Shown piece by piece: positions 41,740 through 50,671 of a stretch of 64,000 bases of DNA. Numbering within the stretch: the stretch's first letter is position 1; every line of letters starts with the position of its first letter. The stretch covers positions 310,001 through 374,000 of the forward strand of contig NZ_JAINZS010000002.1 of NCBI RefSeq assembly GCF_020166495.1, read 5' to 3'. Position numbers and translations under genes: made by a program. The DNA comes from Robertkochia aurantiaca (GTDB taxonomy: Bacteria > Bacteroidota > Bacteroidia > Flavobacteriales > Flavobacteriaceae). The notes under the pieces were generated by a model. That model worked only from the letters and a program-made list of their open reading frames with translations, searched no databases and was not told the DNA's origin.

Positions 41740-42233
41740 AAATCCTTTCGTTCTTCCACTTTGCTCTATCCTTGTCTATAAGTCCAGCTAAATAAATAGT
41801 GTGTATCAGACTTGTATAAATTTTTCTTAGAAAATAATTCACTAATTGCTAAAAGACCTATATCACCGTGACCCTAAATTAACAGGTGTAAAACTAGCAT
41901 ATGCTTTATCTCGTGCCCCTCTCAGATTAATTTTATGTAATTAAATATACCTTTAAGGTAGATCTGGAAAAGATCTACTTTTAGAGTATTTAGACTGCCA
42001 TCGTCTACATACTTTACATATGAGGCTTAAATAGTTAAGGCTTTCTTTTTAAAATGAATCTATTAGTGATCAAACAAAAAATTAATCATTTCGTGGAAAT
42101 ATTTTATAGCTTACTAATATTCTTATCTTTAGCTCTCATATACTAAACTAAATAAATAAATTCCTACTTTTATTTGGATTAATTGGATTTCATTATTATA
42201 ATTATATTCTATAACAAATAATTAATTACTTTT
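41740..42233. other. Long AT-rich intergenic stretch with one hairpin
   Basis: No coding frame. GTAGATCT-ggaaa-AGATCTAC at 41958-41978 is an 8 bp perfect hairpin followed by TTTTAG and could be a terminator for the preceding gene, though 220 bases away. The lower GC than neighbours continues through the 42234 gene. Confidence 0.45.
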
Positions 42234-42830
42234 ATGAAATCATTTAATTTAATTACACTAATCATTACCATTTTCACATTTATTTCTTGTTCTTCGGACG
42301 ATATGTTGAACGAAGAGATTCTAGAATTAGATGAAAAACAAATTCAAACAAAGGCAATCAGCAACTTAACTTTAAATAGGGGATGCTATTATTTGGCAGC
42401 TTTAGTTGAAGGTGAAATATGTTACTCTTCAAATAACGTGCCTGGATACCGATATACTGCTTACGCCAATGCCGGGAAAATAGAAAACTTCGATAGAATA
42501 GTTAACATAGCAGTAGTTAAGCCTGCAGATCGAGCTATAATAGATGCAGGAAGTGTAACCATACCTGCAGGGGAGGGCGTTTCTAACAACATCTCTATGT
42601 TTACTAACATTTACAATTCTAGTATTGGGGATGTAGAAGTTTGGATTACAGGTGTGACCAATGCGAATAACGGCCAATTAATTCCTGAAACTGATTGTGA
42701 ATGGCGAAAAACAACTATCTCCGTAAACAACTGCTATACTGCGCCAGATACCGAAAATCCTGGTATTGATATTAATCCCTGTGATGGTGCAGTAGGTGTA
42801 GGGCCAGATGGTAGCGACGACTGTGAATAA
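42234..42830 (+). CDS. AT-rich secreted lipoprotein of unknown function
   Basis: 198 residues. Type II signal LIITIFTFISC with Cys19 and the acidic CSSDD sequence that in this phylum favours outer-membrane or surface placement. The mature part is Cys-containing (GCYYLAALVEGEICYSS, ETDCEWRK, NNCYTAPD) and ends with a Gly/Asp-rich tail (DGAVGVGPDGSDDCE). No family recognised. The base composition and codon use are much more AT-rich than the core genes, pointing to acquisition. A clear terminator follows. Confidence 0.68.
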   Translation: MKSFNLITLIITIFTFISCSSDDMLNEEILELDEKQIQTKAISNLTLNRGCYYLAALVEGEICYSSNNVPGYRYTAYANAGKIENFDRIVNIAVVKPADRAIIDAGSVTIPAGEGVSNNISMFTNIYNSSIGDVEVWITGVTNANNGQLIPETDCEWRKTTISVNNCYTAPDTENPGIDINPCDGAVGVGPDGSDDCE

Positions 42831-42856
42831 TGTATCAGGATTAATTTTAAATAAAA

Positions 42857-42888
42857 GAGGTCATTGGTTGAGACCAATGGCCTTTTTT
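42857..42888 (+). terminator. Rho-independent terminator of the 42234 gene
   Basis: AGGTCATTGGT-tgag-ACCAATGGCCT then TTTTT: an 11 bp stem with one G-U pair, 28 bases after the stop. Confidence 0.9.
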
Positions 42889-43053
42889 ACATATTTCCAA
42901 ATTCAATATTATCTTCTTCGAGTGATCTTAATCGTTGTGAAATTAAAATAATACTTTAAAAATACTTATAGACTCAAGTATTTAGTTTTCATCTGGTTAG
43001 AATGGATGGACTCCTGCAGTATTTTTCGTACTTTTTAGTCAAACCGGCCAAAC

Positions 43054-44112
43054 ATGAAAAAGATTTTTCAATAGTACCTCATCGTGCCTCTTATCGCTAT
43101 CATCGCGTATTTTGCCGACTTGTTTAACTCGGGTCTGGACGGTTAGATCACTTTGGCTTCGCTGTTGATCATATCCATTCTGGCGGCGGTCTTCCACTCA
43201 GAGTTAATCGCTGATAAGGTAGGAGAACCCTTCGGAACCATTATTCTGGCTATTTCTGTGACCGTGATCCAAGTAGCCCTGATTGTTTCGCTAATGATCG
43301 CGGGCGGGGATCAGGCCATCACCCTCGCCAGAGATACCGTATTTGCAGCCGTCATGATCCTGCTTACCATTATCGTCGGACTCTGTATCCTGATAAGGGG
43401 CTATAAGCATTTTGAACAGACATTTCACGAAAAATCAGTCAATACCGTCCTAGTCAGTCTGGTAGCTATTCTCGTATTATCCCTGATTCTTCCTAACTTT
43501 CTGGCAGATCCTGATTCTGCAGACAATACCCCGCATTTGATGTTTATAGCCCTGGTTTGTTTGGTCATCTATGGTACTTTTATTTACGTACAGACTCGTC
43601 GTCACCGCAATTACCTCCTTTCAGAGCGAAAAGAAGAACATGATGAAGCACACGTGACTCTGCCTATCTACATAAGTTTATCATTTCTATTGATCAGCCT
43701 TGTGATCGTTGTTTTACTGGCAAAAACCATTTCTCCTGCTCTTAAAAAGATCATACTGGAATTAGGACTTCCGCAGGCATTACTCGGTGTGGTTATTGCT
43801 GCAGTGATCTTACTACCCGAAGCTATAGCGGCTATCAAAGCCGCCCGAAAAGACGATATCCAGACCAGCCTGAATTTATCTTTGGGTTCCGCTCTTGCCG
43901 CCATCGGATTGACCATCTCTTCCGTTGTCATAGTCAGCATGATGTTTGAGATCCACATCGTTTTAGGTCTCACCGGATTGAACTCTTTGCTCTTAGGACT
44001 ATCTGTCTTTACCGTATTGTTATCGTTGTCTAAGAGAAGAACCAATATTCTCTATGGAGTCATTCTGATCTCCCTTTTTGTGACCTATATCTTTACCATC
44101 CTCTATCCTTAA
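43054..44112 (+). pseudogene. chaA paralogue with two in-frame TAG codons
   Basis: Aligned to the intact chaA without a gap, this copy reads MKKIFQ-TAG-YLIVPLIAIIAYFADLF...GLDG-TAG-ITLASLLIISILAAVFHSEL. TAG replaces W7 (43072-43074) and Q31 (43144-43146); each is one base from the intact copy's codon. From residue 32 to the end the frame is undamaged, with both CaCA motifs (GEPFGTIILAISVTVIQVALI, LLPEAIAAIKAARKDD) kept; in the first, Glu is replaced by Gln (VIQVAL). A TTG at 43153 could start a 319-residue protein lacking the first helix. Either a young pseudogene or a truncated functional copy. Confidence 0.85.
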
Positions 44113-44181
44113 GATCCCTTGTCTGAGCCTCCGAATATCCTTAATAAAATCTATTATATTTTAAATCAAAAACCAATCCTT

Positions 44182-44634
44182 ATGAAAAAGACACTTCTAA
44201 TCGCAGTATTGCTTTTTGCGTTCTGCCTCATTGCCCAAAATAAAACGGAAAATGTAAGGGAAGCCGTATACCAATCCTGGAGTGGACTTTACGAAGCCTA
44301 TGCGTCGGGAGATCTTGAAAAAATGCTGTCCTACTACCAGGATGATGTCATTCGAATGGGTACCAACGGCACCATACAAAAGGGGAAAGAACTCTTTCGT
44401 AAAAACTGGATGCAGACCTATGAAGAGAATGAAGTGATCATGAATCATTACAGCGAACCCACCATCCTGATGGCCAGCGATCACATCACCACTTACAACA
44501 CCTATGACGAAACTTTTATCAACAAGGAATCAGGGGAAAGTGAAAGAATTCAAGGCACCTGGATCGCTATCTGGAAACAACAGGATGACGGCTCCTGGAA
44601 AGCACGCATGACCACCTGGCATTTGCATAATTAA
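44182..44634 (+). CDS. Secreted DUF4440/SnoaL-like protein, copy 2
   Basis: 150 residues from the ATG at 44182. Signal peptide LLIAVLLFAFCLIAQ and the same NTF2-like domain as the 41284 gene. The first half differs by scattered substitutions (e.g. LYEAYASGDLEKMLSYYQ), while 44472-44628 is identical to 41574-41730. It follows the damaged chaA copy by 69 bp, repeating the gene order of the first block minus the ZIP-like gene. Confidence 0.85.
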   Translation: MKKTLLIAVLLFAFCLIAQNKTENVREAVYQSWSGLYEAYASGDLEKMLSYYQDDVIRMGTNGTIQKGKELFRKNWMQTYEENEVIMNHYSEPTILMASDHITTYNTYDETFINKESGESERIQGTWIAIWKQQDDGSWKARMTTWHLHN

Positions 44635-44688
44635 AGTCATACCCTCGCGGGGAAGGAAAGTTTTCCTGCTAAATTCAAACTTTGGGTG

Positions 44689-45327
44689 CTATAACACCAC
44701 CTCGTCACTGTGCTTAAATAACTCATACAGATCCGGGTAATTACTCCGGAAGGTATCAATGATAAAATCGTAAGGGACATCTTCAAAATGTCCGTAATCT
44801 TCCAGGTAGGTCATGAACTGTTTCCCCTGCCGGTTATATTGTTGCATGACAGAATCCTTGCTTCCATCAAAATCCAGCACGTCGACATCAAACTTCTCAC
44901 AGAGCTCCCTGTTGAAAGCAGGAGATGCCTTTACCCATTTCCCATTAACGAAAACATCTGCCATCCCATGTGGAGCCAGTTCATTTTTTCCGAGTTTTTC
45001 TATGAGCCGGTCAACCGCTATATGATTTCCGACCTTAGCCAGGTGCAGTCTTGCCGGGATACCCAAAGATCTGAGTCCGGCGACGAATAATATGGCCTTA
45101 TCGATACAATGCCCTTCCTTTCTTTCAGCCAGGGCTCCCGCCCTGTACGATTCATTTTTAAAATGCAATCGGTAAGGATTATATCGCCAACCGTCTCTCA
45201 CCCTTAGATAAACCTCCTCCACCTGCTTGTTAACATCGTCATACCCGATACCGGTGGTTAGTTTTCTGACAGCCGGATGATTGTAGTTCAGGAACCAGGT
45301 CTCCTCTGTATACTTCTTGTGTTTCAT
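44689..45327 (-). CDS. Transglutaminase-like cysteine protein
   Basis: 212 residues, cytoplasmic. The transglutaminase-like core is visible: EGHCIDKAILFVAGLRSLGIPARLHLA with catalytic Cys74, VGNHIAVDRL, and HGMADVFVNGKWVKASPAFN as the His/Asp region. Proteins of this fold may be proteases, amidases or transferases; none is assigned here. It is a single gene, convergent with the DUF4440 copy. Confidence 0.82.
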   Translation of the reverse strand: MKHKKYTEETWFLNYNHPAVRKLTTGIGYDDVNKQVEEVYLRVRDGWRYNPYRLHFKNESYRAGALAERKEGHCIDKAILFVAGLRSLGIPARLHLAKVGNHIAVDRLIEKLGKNELAPHGMADVFVNGKWVKASPAFNRELCEKFDVDVLDFDGSKDSVMQQYNRQGKQFMTYLEDYGHFEDVPYDFIIDTFRSNYPDLYELFKHSDEVVL

Positions 45328-45411
45328 TTCTATTGTGTTCGGCCAACTAAATATATAGGCTTCTTACCTATAATTCCGCATTTATTCAGTTTTAACTTAC
45401 AAAGTTTAAAA

Positions 45412-45419
45412 TAAATTTG
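45412..45419 (+). promoter_or_regulatory. Candidate -7 element of the 45467 lipoprotein gene
   Basis: TAAATTTG, an exact TAnnTTTG match, 48 bases before the ATG. No TTG at the -33 distance. Confidence 0.4.
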
Positions 45420-45466
45420 TTCCTTCGCGCTTTTTTCATTATCTATACCCCCAAAATGCCCTAATC

Positions 45467-45757
45467 ATGAAAAATTTATTAACCTGCAAGCCATTCCTGG
45501 CCCTGTTTGCTGTATTTGCAATGGCCTGTTCTTCAGATGATGAACTCTTAACTGATTCCGAAAATTCTTCCTGCGACTTTTATCTTTCCAATATGAGTTC
45601 GCAATGTACGAATGATGTGTGCACCTACACCATCACCATCGAAAACGAGGGTGCCACTGAACAAGAGCAGATCGAAGTGGATAAGAAAACCTGGGATTAC
45701 TATTTTCCGAAGGTGGAAGCACAACAAAATAATATTTGCTGGGAAGGGTTGCAATAA
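45467..45757 (+). CDS. Small Cys-containing lipoprotein
   Basis: 96 residues. Signal FLALFAVFAMAC with lipobox Cys21 followed by SSDDE, a surface-export-like acidic sequence. The mature domain has four Cys (SSCDFYLSNMSSQCTNDVCTYTI, NNICWEG) that may form two disulfides. No family recognised. It lies just before the metal-efflux genes but has its own apparent promoter, so a link to them is uncertain. Confidence 0.68.
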   Translation: MKNLLTCKPFLALFAVFAMACSSDDELLTDSENSSCDFYLSNMSSQCTNDVCTYTITIENEGATEQEQIEVDKKTWDYYFPKVEAQQNNICWEGLQ

Positions 45758-45888
45758 AACATCTCTGCCTGTCAAACCTTGACATAGCTTGATGGCCCTG
45801 TTTCCCAGCCGATGAATTTCGCCTCTTAATTCCTGCCTTTGCTCCCGGAGGCTATTTTATTATCTATGAGTTTATTACCTTTATAGGG

Positions 45889-46278
45889 ATGTCAAGGTGT
45901 ATCTCTATATGGCTCGCTGGTATTCTCCTTTTGCAGGGAGCAGGAATAAGTTCGGGCGATCTGTTGCAGATCGAAGAACTTATCGAACATGCCGCCTATC
46001 ATGCTGAAACCTATGACGATGATCTTTTTGAATTTTTCGCCAAGCATTATGGCTCCCTGGAAGAAGATCACCGGCAGGAACATTCAGACCATGAACAACT
46101 TCCGTTAAAACACCAACATTGTTCTCATATCAATTGGATATTTGTAAGGGAATCAGGACTTGAGATACCTCTTCTAACGAAGAGCCCTGCAGCAATCAGA
46201 GACAATTTTCACTACGAGAATTCCTACTCCCTTATCAACATCTCCTCCATTTTCCAGCCTCCAAAGGCAGCATGCTAA
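45889..46278 (+). CDS. Secreted His-rich protein of the metal-efflux locus
   Basis: 129 residues. N-terminal hydrophobic segment ISIWLAGILLLQGAGISSG, then LIEHAAYHAETYDDDLFEFFAKHYG and a His cluster EEDHRQEHSDHEQLPLKHQHCSH that could bind Cu, Zn, Ni or Co. Proteins of this shape precede CusA-TolC fusion genes in many Bacteroidota. The gene ends 58 bp before the efflux pump, so it is probably a periplasmic metal sensor or chaperone of that operon (inference from context). Confidence 0.72.
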   Translation: MSRCISIWLAGILLLQGAGISSGDLLQIEELIEHAAYHAETYDDDLFEFFAKHYGSLEEDHRQEHSDHEQLPLKHQHCSHINWIFVRESGLEIPLLTKSPAAIRDNFHYENSYSLINISSIFQPPKAAC

Positions 46279-46336
46279 GCTCATAAAGAATTTCTCACGC
46301 CTATCTGGCGATCCATAGTCATTTTTTCTTAGAATC

Positions 46337-49300
46337 ATGCTGACAAGAATTATTGCTTTTAGCTTAAAGAACAAGCTTCTTATATTGCTCTTTACCCTGA
46401 TACTGATATCGGTGGGAATCTTTTCGGTTTCCCGAATTTCGATCGGAGCAGTTCCCGATGTGACCAATAATCAGGTACAGGTTATCACCACCACCCGAAA
46501 TCTTTCCACCCAGGAAGTAGAAAAATTTATCACCTACCCCGTCGAACTGGAAATGGCCAATCTGCCCGGGGTGAAAGAGATACGTTCGGTTTCAAAGTTT
46601 GGTATCTCCGTTGTTACCATCGTTTTCGAAGATGATATGGGAAGTTATCTTCCACGGCAACTGATCGCAGAAAAGATCAAAAAAGCCGCCGGTAATATCC
46701 CCGATGGTTTCGGCACTCCTGAAATGGGACCAATCACCACGGGACTGGGCGAGATCTACCAGTATATACTCGACACCAAACCCGGTTATGAAGACTTGTA
46801 TTCCCCCACTGAACTGCGAACCATTCAGGACTGGATCGTTAAAAGACAGCTCTCAGGAATTCCCGGCGTGGTAGAGATCAACAGCTGGGGAGGGTATCTC
46901 AGGCAATACGAAGTGGCCATCGACACCGACCGACTTAAAGCCATGCAGGTGAGCATCGCCGAGGTAGCAACCGCTCTTGAAAAGAACAATACCACCGCGG
47001 GTGGCGGATATATAGAAAAAACCGAGCAGACCTATTTCATCAGGGGTGAAGGGCTGGTTGAGAACCTGGCTGACATAAAAAAAATAGTGGTAAAAAATAC
47101 AGAAGGCGTTCCTGTACTTATCGAAGATGTGGCAAGTGTGGGTTATGGCCATGCCCCCCGCTATGGTGCCATTACCGCCAATGGTGAAGGTGAAAAAGTA
47201 CTCGGACAGGTGATGATGCTTAAGAATGCCAATTCAAAAGAGGTCATTGAAGCTGTAAAAAAAAGAGTAAATGAAATCGCCCCCACATTACCCGAGGGTG
47301 TTTATATCAATGCATTTCTCGATCGGAGTGAACTGATCGCCAAAACCACCGAAACAATTGCAGAAAACCTGATCCTTGGGTGTCTTATCGTGATCTTCAC
47401 CGTGGTGATCCTGCTGGGTAATATACGATCCGGGCTGGTGGTTGCCTCTGTGATTCCGCTTTCCCTGCTTTTTGCCCTGAGTATGATGTGGGCCTTCGAT
47501 ATCGATGCCAACCTCATGAGCCTGGGAGCCATCGATTTCGGAATCATTATCGACGGAGCTGTGATCATCGTCGAATATATTGCTTTCACCATGATGAGAC
47601 GCAAGGAAGAACTGATCAGTGCCGAATCACAAAAGCGAAGGGAACTAAAAGACCGTATCACGAAACAGGGAGCCGTCAAAATGATGAACTCAGCTATCTT
47701 CGGTCAGCTGATTATATTGGTGGTATTTATACCCGTATTATCGCTTTCAGGAGTCGAAGGCAAGATGTTTATCCCTATGGCGCTTACCTTCAGCTTCGCC
47801 CTGATCGGCGCCATGATCCTATGCCTGACGTATGTGCCGGTGATCTCATCATATATACTCAAACCACAGGAATCAAAGATCTCAGCCATTTCTGAAAAAC
47901 TCATGCTCTCTGTTAACCGGCTATACAGTCCGGCTTTGAATCTTGCTATTAAACACAAGAACTTTACAATAGGTGCCGCATTTACCCTTCTGATCCTGGC
48001 GGGCTTTATCTTTATCAGGATGGGAGGAGAATTCGTTCCTACGCTGGATGAAGGGGACTTTGTCATTCAACCGGTGCTGAAAACGGGAACTTCCCTTGAC
48101 AAGACCATTGCCACGACCACCAGGATCGAAAAGATCCTGATCGACAGTTTCCCTGAGGTCGAGCAGGTGGTGACCCGCATCGGAGCAGCCGAGGTACCTA
48201 CCGACCCCATGTCGATGGAAGAAAGCGACGTGATCATCACCCTGAAACCAAAAGAAGAATGGGTTTCGGCAACAACCAAAGACCAGTTGGCCGAACGGTT
48301 TAAGAACGCCCTCTCGGTCATACCGGGTATGGGCATTGAATTCACCCAGCCCATTGAAATGCGCTTCAACGAACTGATAACCGGGGTTAGGGCAGATATT
48401 GCCATAAAAATTTTTGGTGAAGACCTCAATGTTCTAAGCGGTAAAGCCGCCGAGATCAAAACGCTTATCGACGACATCGAAGGAGCTGCCGATATCACCG
48501 TCGAAAAGATCGTCGGGCTGCCACAGATGAAAGTTCGTTTTAAAAGGGATAAAATCGCCAGGTACGGGCTCAACATTAAAGATCTGAATGAAGTGATCGC
48601 AATGGGGTTTGCCGGAAAAGCCATGGGTAGTGTTTTTGAAGGAGAAAAAAGATTTGACCTCGTTTTAAGGCTGGAAAAAAACAAGCGACAGGATATAGAA
48701 AATATCAGGCAGCTACAAATAGACCTTCCCTCAGGCGGTAAGATACCTCTCAGGGAAGTTGCCGAGATCACCTACGATAAGGGAGCAGCCAAAATATCTA
48801 GAGACGAGACCAAGCGCAGAATAGTCGTGGGAGTAAACGTTAGAGGAAGTGACCTTGAGACGGTTGTGAATGAAATTCAGACCCGCGTGCAGAAGAATAT
48901 CGACCTGCCTCCCGGTTATAACATCACCTACGGCGGACAGTTCGAAAACCTTAAAACAGCCCGTGACCGACTGAAGATCGCACTGCCGGTCGCATTGTTA
49001 CTGATATTCTTTATGCTGTACTTTGCACTGAAATCGGTAAGGGAGGTACTGCTTATTTATACGGCTATCCCGCTTGCTGCAGTAGGCGGGGTTCTGCTAT
49101 TGTTCCTCAGAGGTATGCCGTTCAGCATTTCAGCCGGGATCGGTTTCATCGCCCTCTTCGGGATCGCTGTTCTTAACGGTCTGGTCTTGATTGAGCATTA
49201 CAAAGATCTTTTAAAGGAAAAAGCTGAGGCTACAGAAAACCTTATAAAAAAAGGTACCAAAGACCGCTTACGGGCTGTTTTATTAACCGCCTCGGCGGCA

Positions 49301-50671
49301 GCCTTCGGCTTTTTACCTATGGCTGTTTCCCAAAGTGCCGGAGCCGAAGTACAACGGCCGCTTGCCACCGTGGTAATCGGGGGACTTGTAACCTCTACCC
49401 TGCTAACACTTTTGGTCTTACCTGTGCTTTACAGCAGGTTTGCCCTTAAAAGCACGGTTACAAAACAACAGGCAAGAAAGGGCGTGCTGTCTGTGGCCAT
49501 ACTGTTTTTAACCCTTCCACTGGCTTATGCGCAGCAACCTTCATACAGTCTTGATGAACTTGAAACATTAGCGCTCAGCAACAATTCAGGCATCACTGCA
49601 GATTCACTGATAAGCGCCAGAAGCCAGGCATTGAAAGGCAGCGCCTTCCAATTCGATAAAACCTCCCTCTATTACCATTTTGACGAAGCAAATCTGGCGA
49701 GAAACAACGAACCTCTGAAGGTATGGGGGGTTCAACAGGATTTCAGGTTTCCTACGATCTATTTTGCCCGAAAAGCGGTTACCGATCACCAGAGTCAGGT
49801 CGACAGTCTGGGGTTCGAGCTTCGAAAAAAAGCATTCAGAAGAGAATTGCACAGCGCCTTCCACACCCTGCAATATCTGCTGAACCGACAGGAGATATAC
49901 CGCGAAACAGATAGTCTTTACAGGGAGTTTGAACGGGCAGCTTTAAGAAGATTTGAATTGGGAGAGACTACCTATCTCGAATCGATTACCGCCACCTCCA
50001 AAAGCAAAGAGTTCAATACCATCGTTCAGCAAGGGAAGCAGGAAATCGAAAGCACCTATCAATGGCTCTACGCCCTGGTACAGGTTCCCGATAAATTTAG
50101 GGTAAAAAGATTGCCTGCGCAGCCTGTCATGTTAAAGGATCCCGACCTGCAAAGTCATCCCGGCTTTGATCTGCAGGAAGAAAGAGTAGCCCTTAGCCAG
50201 GCCCGAAACAGCCTTGAAAAACAACAGCTGCTTCCCGACATAAGCCTGAACTATTTCTCAGGAACCAACAGCACCCTTAATGACCGCCTGTACGGATATC
50301 AGCTTGGATTAAAAATTCCCCTGCTTTTCAGCGGGAATGCCTCAAAAATTAAGGCCAGTCGTATCGAAAGAGACATCACTGAAGAGCAGGCGGCAGAATA
50401 CCGTAAAAACCTGAAAACATACTACCAGAGACTCATGAATGATAAGGTCAGATATGAAGAGGCCCTGAAATACTACAATGAGCAGGGAGCCATGCTGGCA
50501 GATCAACTGATACGAACGGCAGAATTAAGCTTTAAGAACGGTGAGATCGATTTCTTTCAGTATATACTGAGCCTGGAAAACGCCAATAAGATCAGGCTCA
50601 CCTTTCTCGAAAACCTGCAGGGGTACAATCAGACTATTATAAACATCAACTTCTTAATACCGGCACCATGA
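46337..50671 (+). CDS. CusA/CzcA heavy-metal RND pump fused to a TolC-like outer-membrane factor
   Basis: 1444 residues. Residues ~1-1045 are a complete heavy-metal RND pump: 12 membrane helices, large periplasmic loops, and the proton-relay helix GAIDFGIIIDGAVIIVEYIAF. At ~1048 a second hydrophobic segment (GVLSVAILFLTLPLAYAQQ) with a signal-peptidase-like AYA-Q site after A1065 leads into a ~380-residue TolC/OEP domain (YSLDELETLALSNNSG, AALRRFELGETTYLE, LSFKNGEIDFFQYI). It exports a metal cation such as Cu(I), Ag, Co, Zn or Cd using proton influx. This fusion is known in Bacteroidota. The CusB gene overlaps its stop by 4 bases. Confidence 0.94.
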   Translation: MLTRIIAFSLKNKLLILLFTLILISVGIFSVSRISIGAVPDVTNNQVQVITTTRNLSTQEVEKFITYPVELEMANLPGVKEIRSVSKFGISVVTIVFEDDMGSYLPRQLIAEKIKKAAGNIPDGFGTPEMGPITTGLGEIYQYILDTKPGYEDLYSPTELRTIQDWIVKRQLSGIPGVVEINSWGGYLRQYEVAIDTDRLKAMQVSIAEVATALEKNNTTAGGGYIEKTEQTYFIRGEGLVENLADIKKIVVKNTEGVPVLIEDVASVGYGHAPRYGAITANGEGEKVLGQVMMLKNANSKEVIEAVKKRVNEIAPTLPEGVYINAFLDRSELIAKTTETIAENLILGCLIVIFTVVILLGNIRSGLVVASVIPLSLLFALSMMWAFDIDANLMSLGAIDFGIIIDGAVIIVEYIAFTMMRRKEELISAESQKRRELKDRITKQGAVKMMNSAIFGQLIILVVFIPVLSLSGVEGKMFIPMALTFSFALIGAMILCLTYVPVISSYILKPQESKISAISEKLMLSVNRLYSPALNLAIKHKNFTIGAAFTLLILAGFIFIRMGGEFVPTLDEGDFVIQPVLKTGTSLDKTIATTTRIEKILIDSFPEVEQVVTRIGAAEVPTDPMSMEESDVIITLKPKEEWVSATTKDQLAERFKNALSVIPGMGIEFTQPIEMRFNELITGVRADIAIKIFGEDLNVLSGKAAEIKTLIDDIEGAADITVEKIVGLPQMKVRFKRDKIARYGLNIKDLNEVIAMGFAGKAMGSVFEGEKRFDLVLRLEKNKRQDIENIRQLQIDLPSGGKIPLREVAEITYDKGAAKISRDETKRRIVVGVNVRGSDLETVVNEIQTRVQKNIDLPPGYNITYGGQFENLKTARDRLKIALPVALLLIFFMLYFALKSVREVLLIYTAIPLAAVGGVLLLFLRGMPFSISAGIGFIALFGIAVLNGLVLIEHYKDLLKEKAEATENLIKKGTKDRLRAVLLTASAAAFGFLPMAVSQSAGAEVQRPLATVVIGGLVTSTLLTLLVLPVLYSRFALKSTVTKQQARKGVLSVAILFLTLPLAYAQQPSYSLDELETLALSNNSGITADSLISARSQALKGSAFQFDKTSLYYHFDEANLARNNEPLKVWGVQQDFRFPTIYFARKAVTDHQSQVDSLGFELRKKAFRRELHSAFHTLQYLLNRQEIYRETDSLYREFERAALRRFELGETTYLESITATSKSKEFNTIVQQGKQEIESTYQWLYALVQVPDKFRVKRLPAQPVMLKDPDLQSHPGFDLQEERVALSQARNSLEKQQLLPDISLNYFSGTNSTLNDRLYGYQLGLKIPLLFSGNASKIKASRIERDITEEQAAEYRKNLKTYYQRLMNDKVRYEEALKYYNEQGAMLADQLIRTAELSFKNGEIDFFQYILSLENANKIRLTFLENLQGYNQTIININFLIPAP

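Noticed and set aside
43072-43146. Amber reassignment (pyrrolysine) as the reason for the TAG codons
   Set aside because: No Pyl genes are seen here, such genomes are outside this phylum, and the intact paralogue has TGG and CAG at the sites; mutation is simpler.
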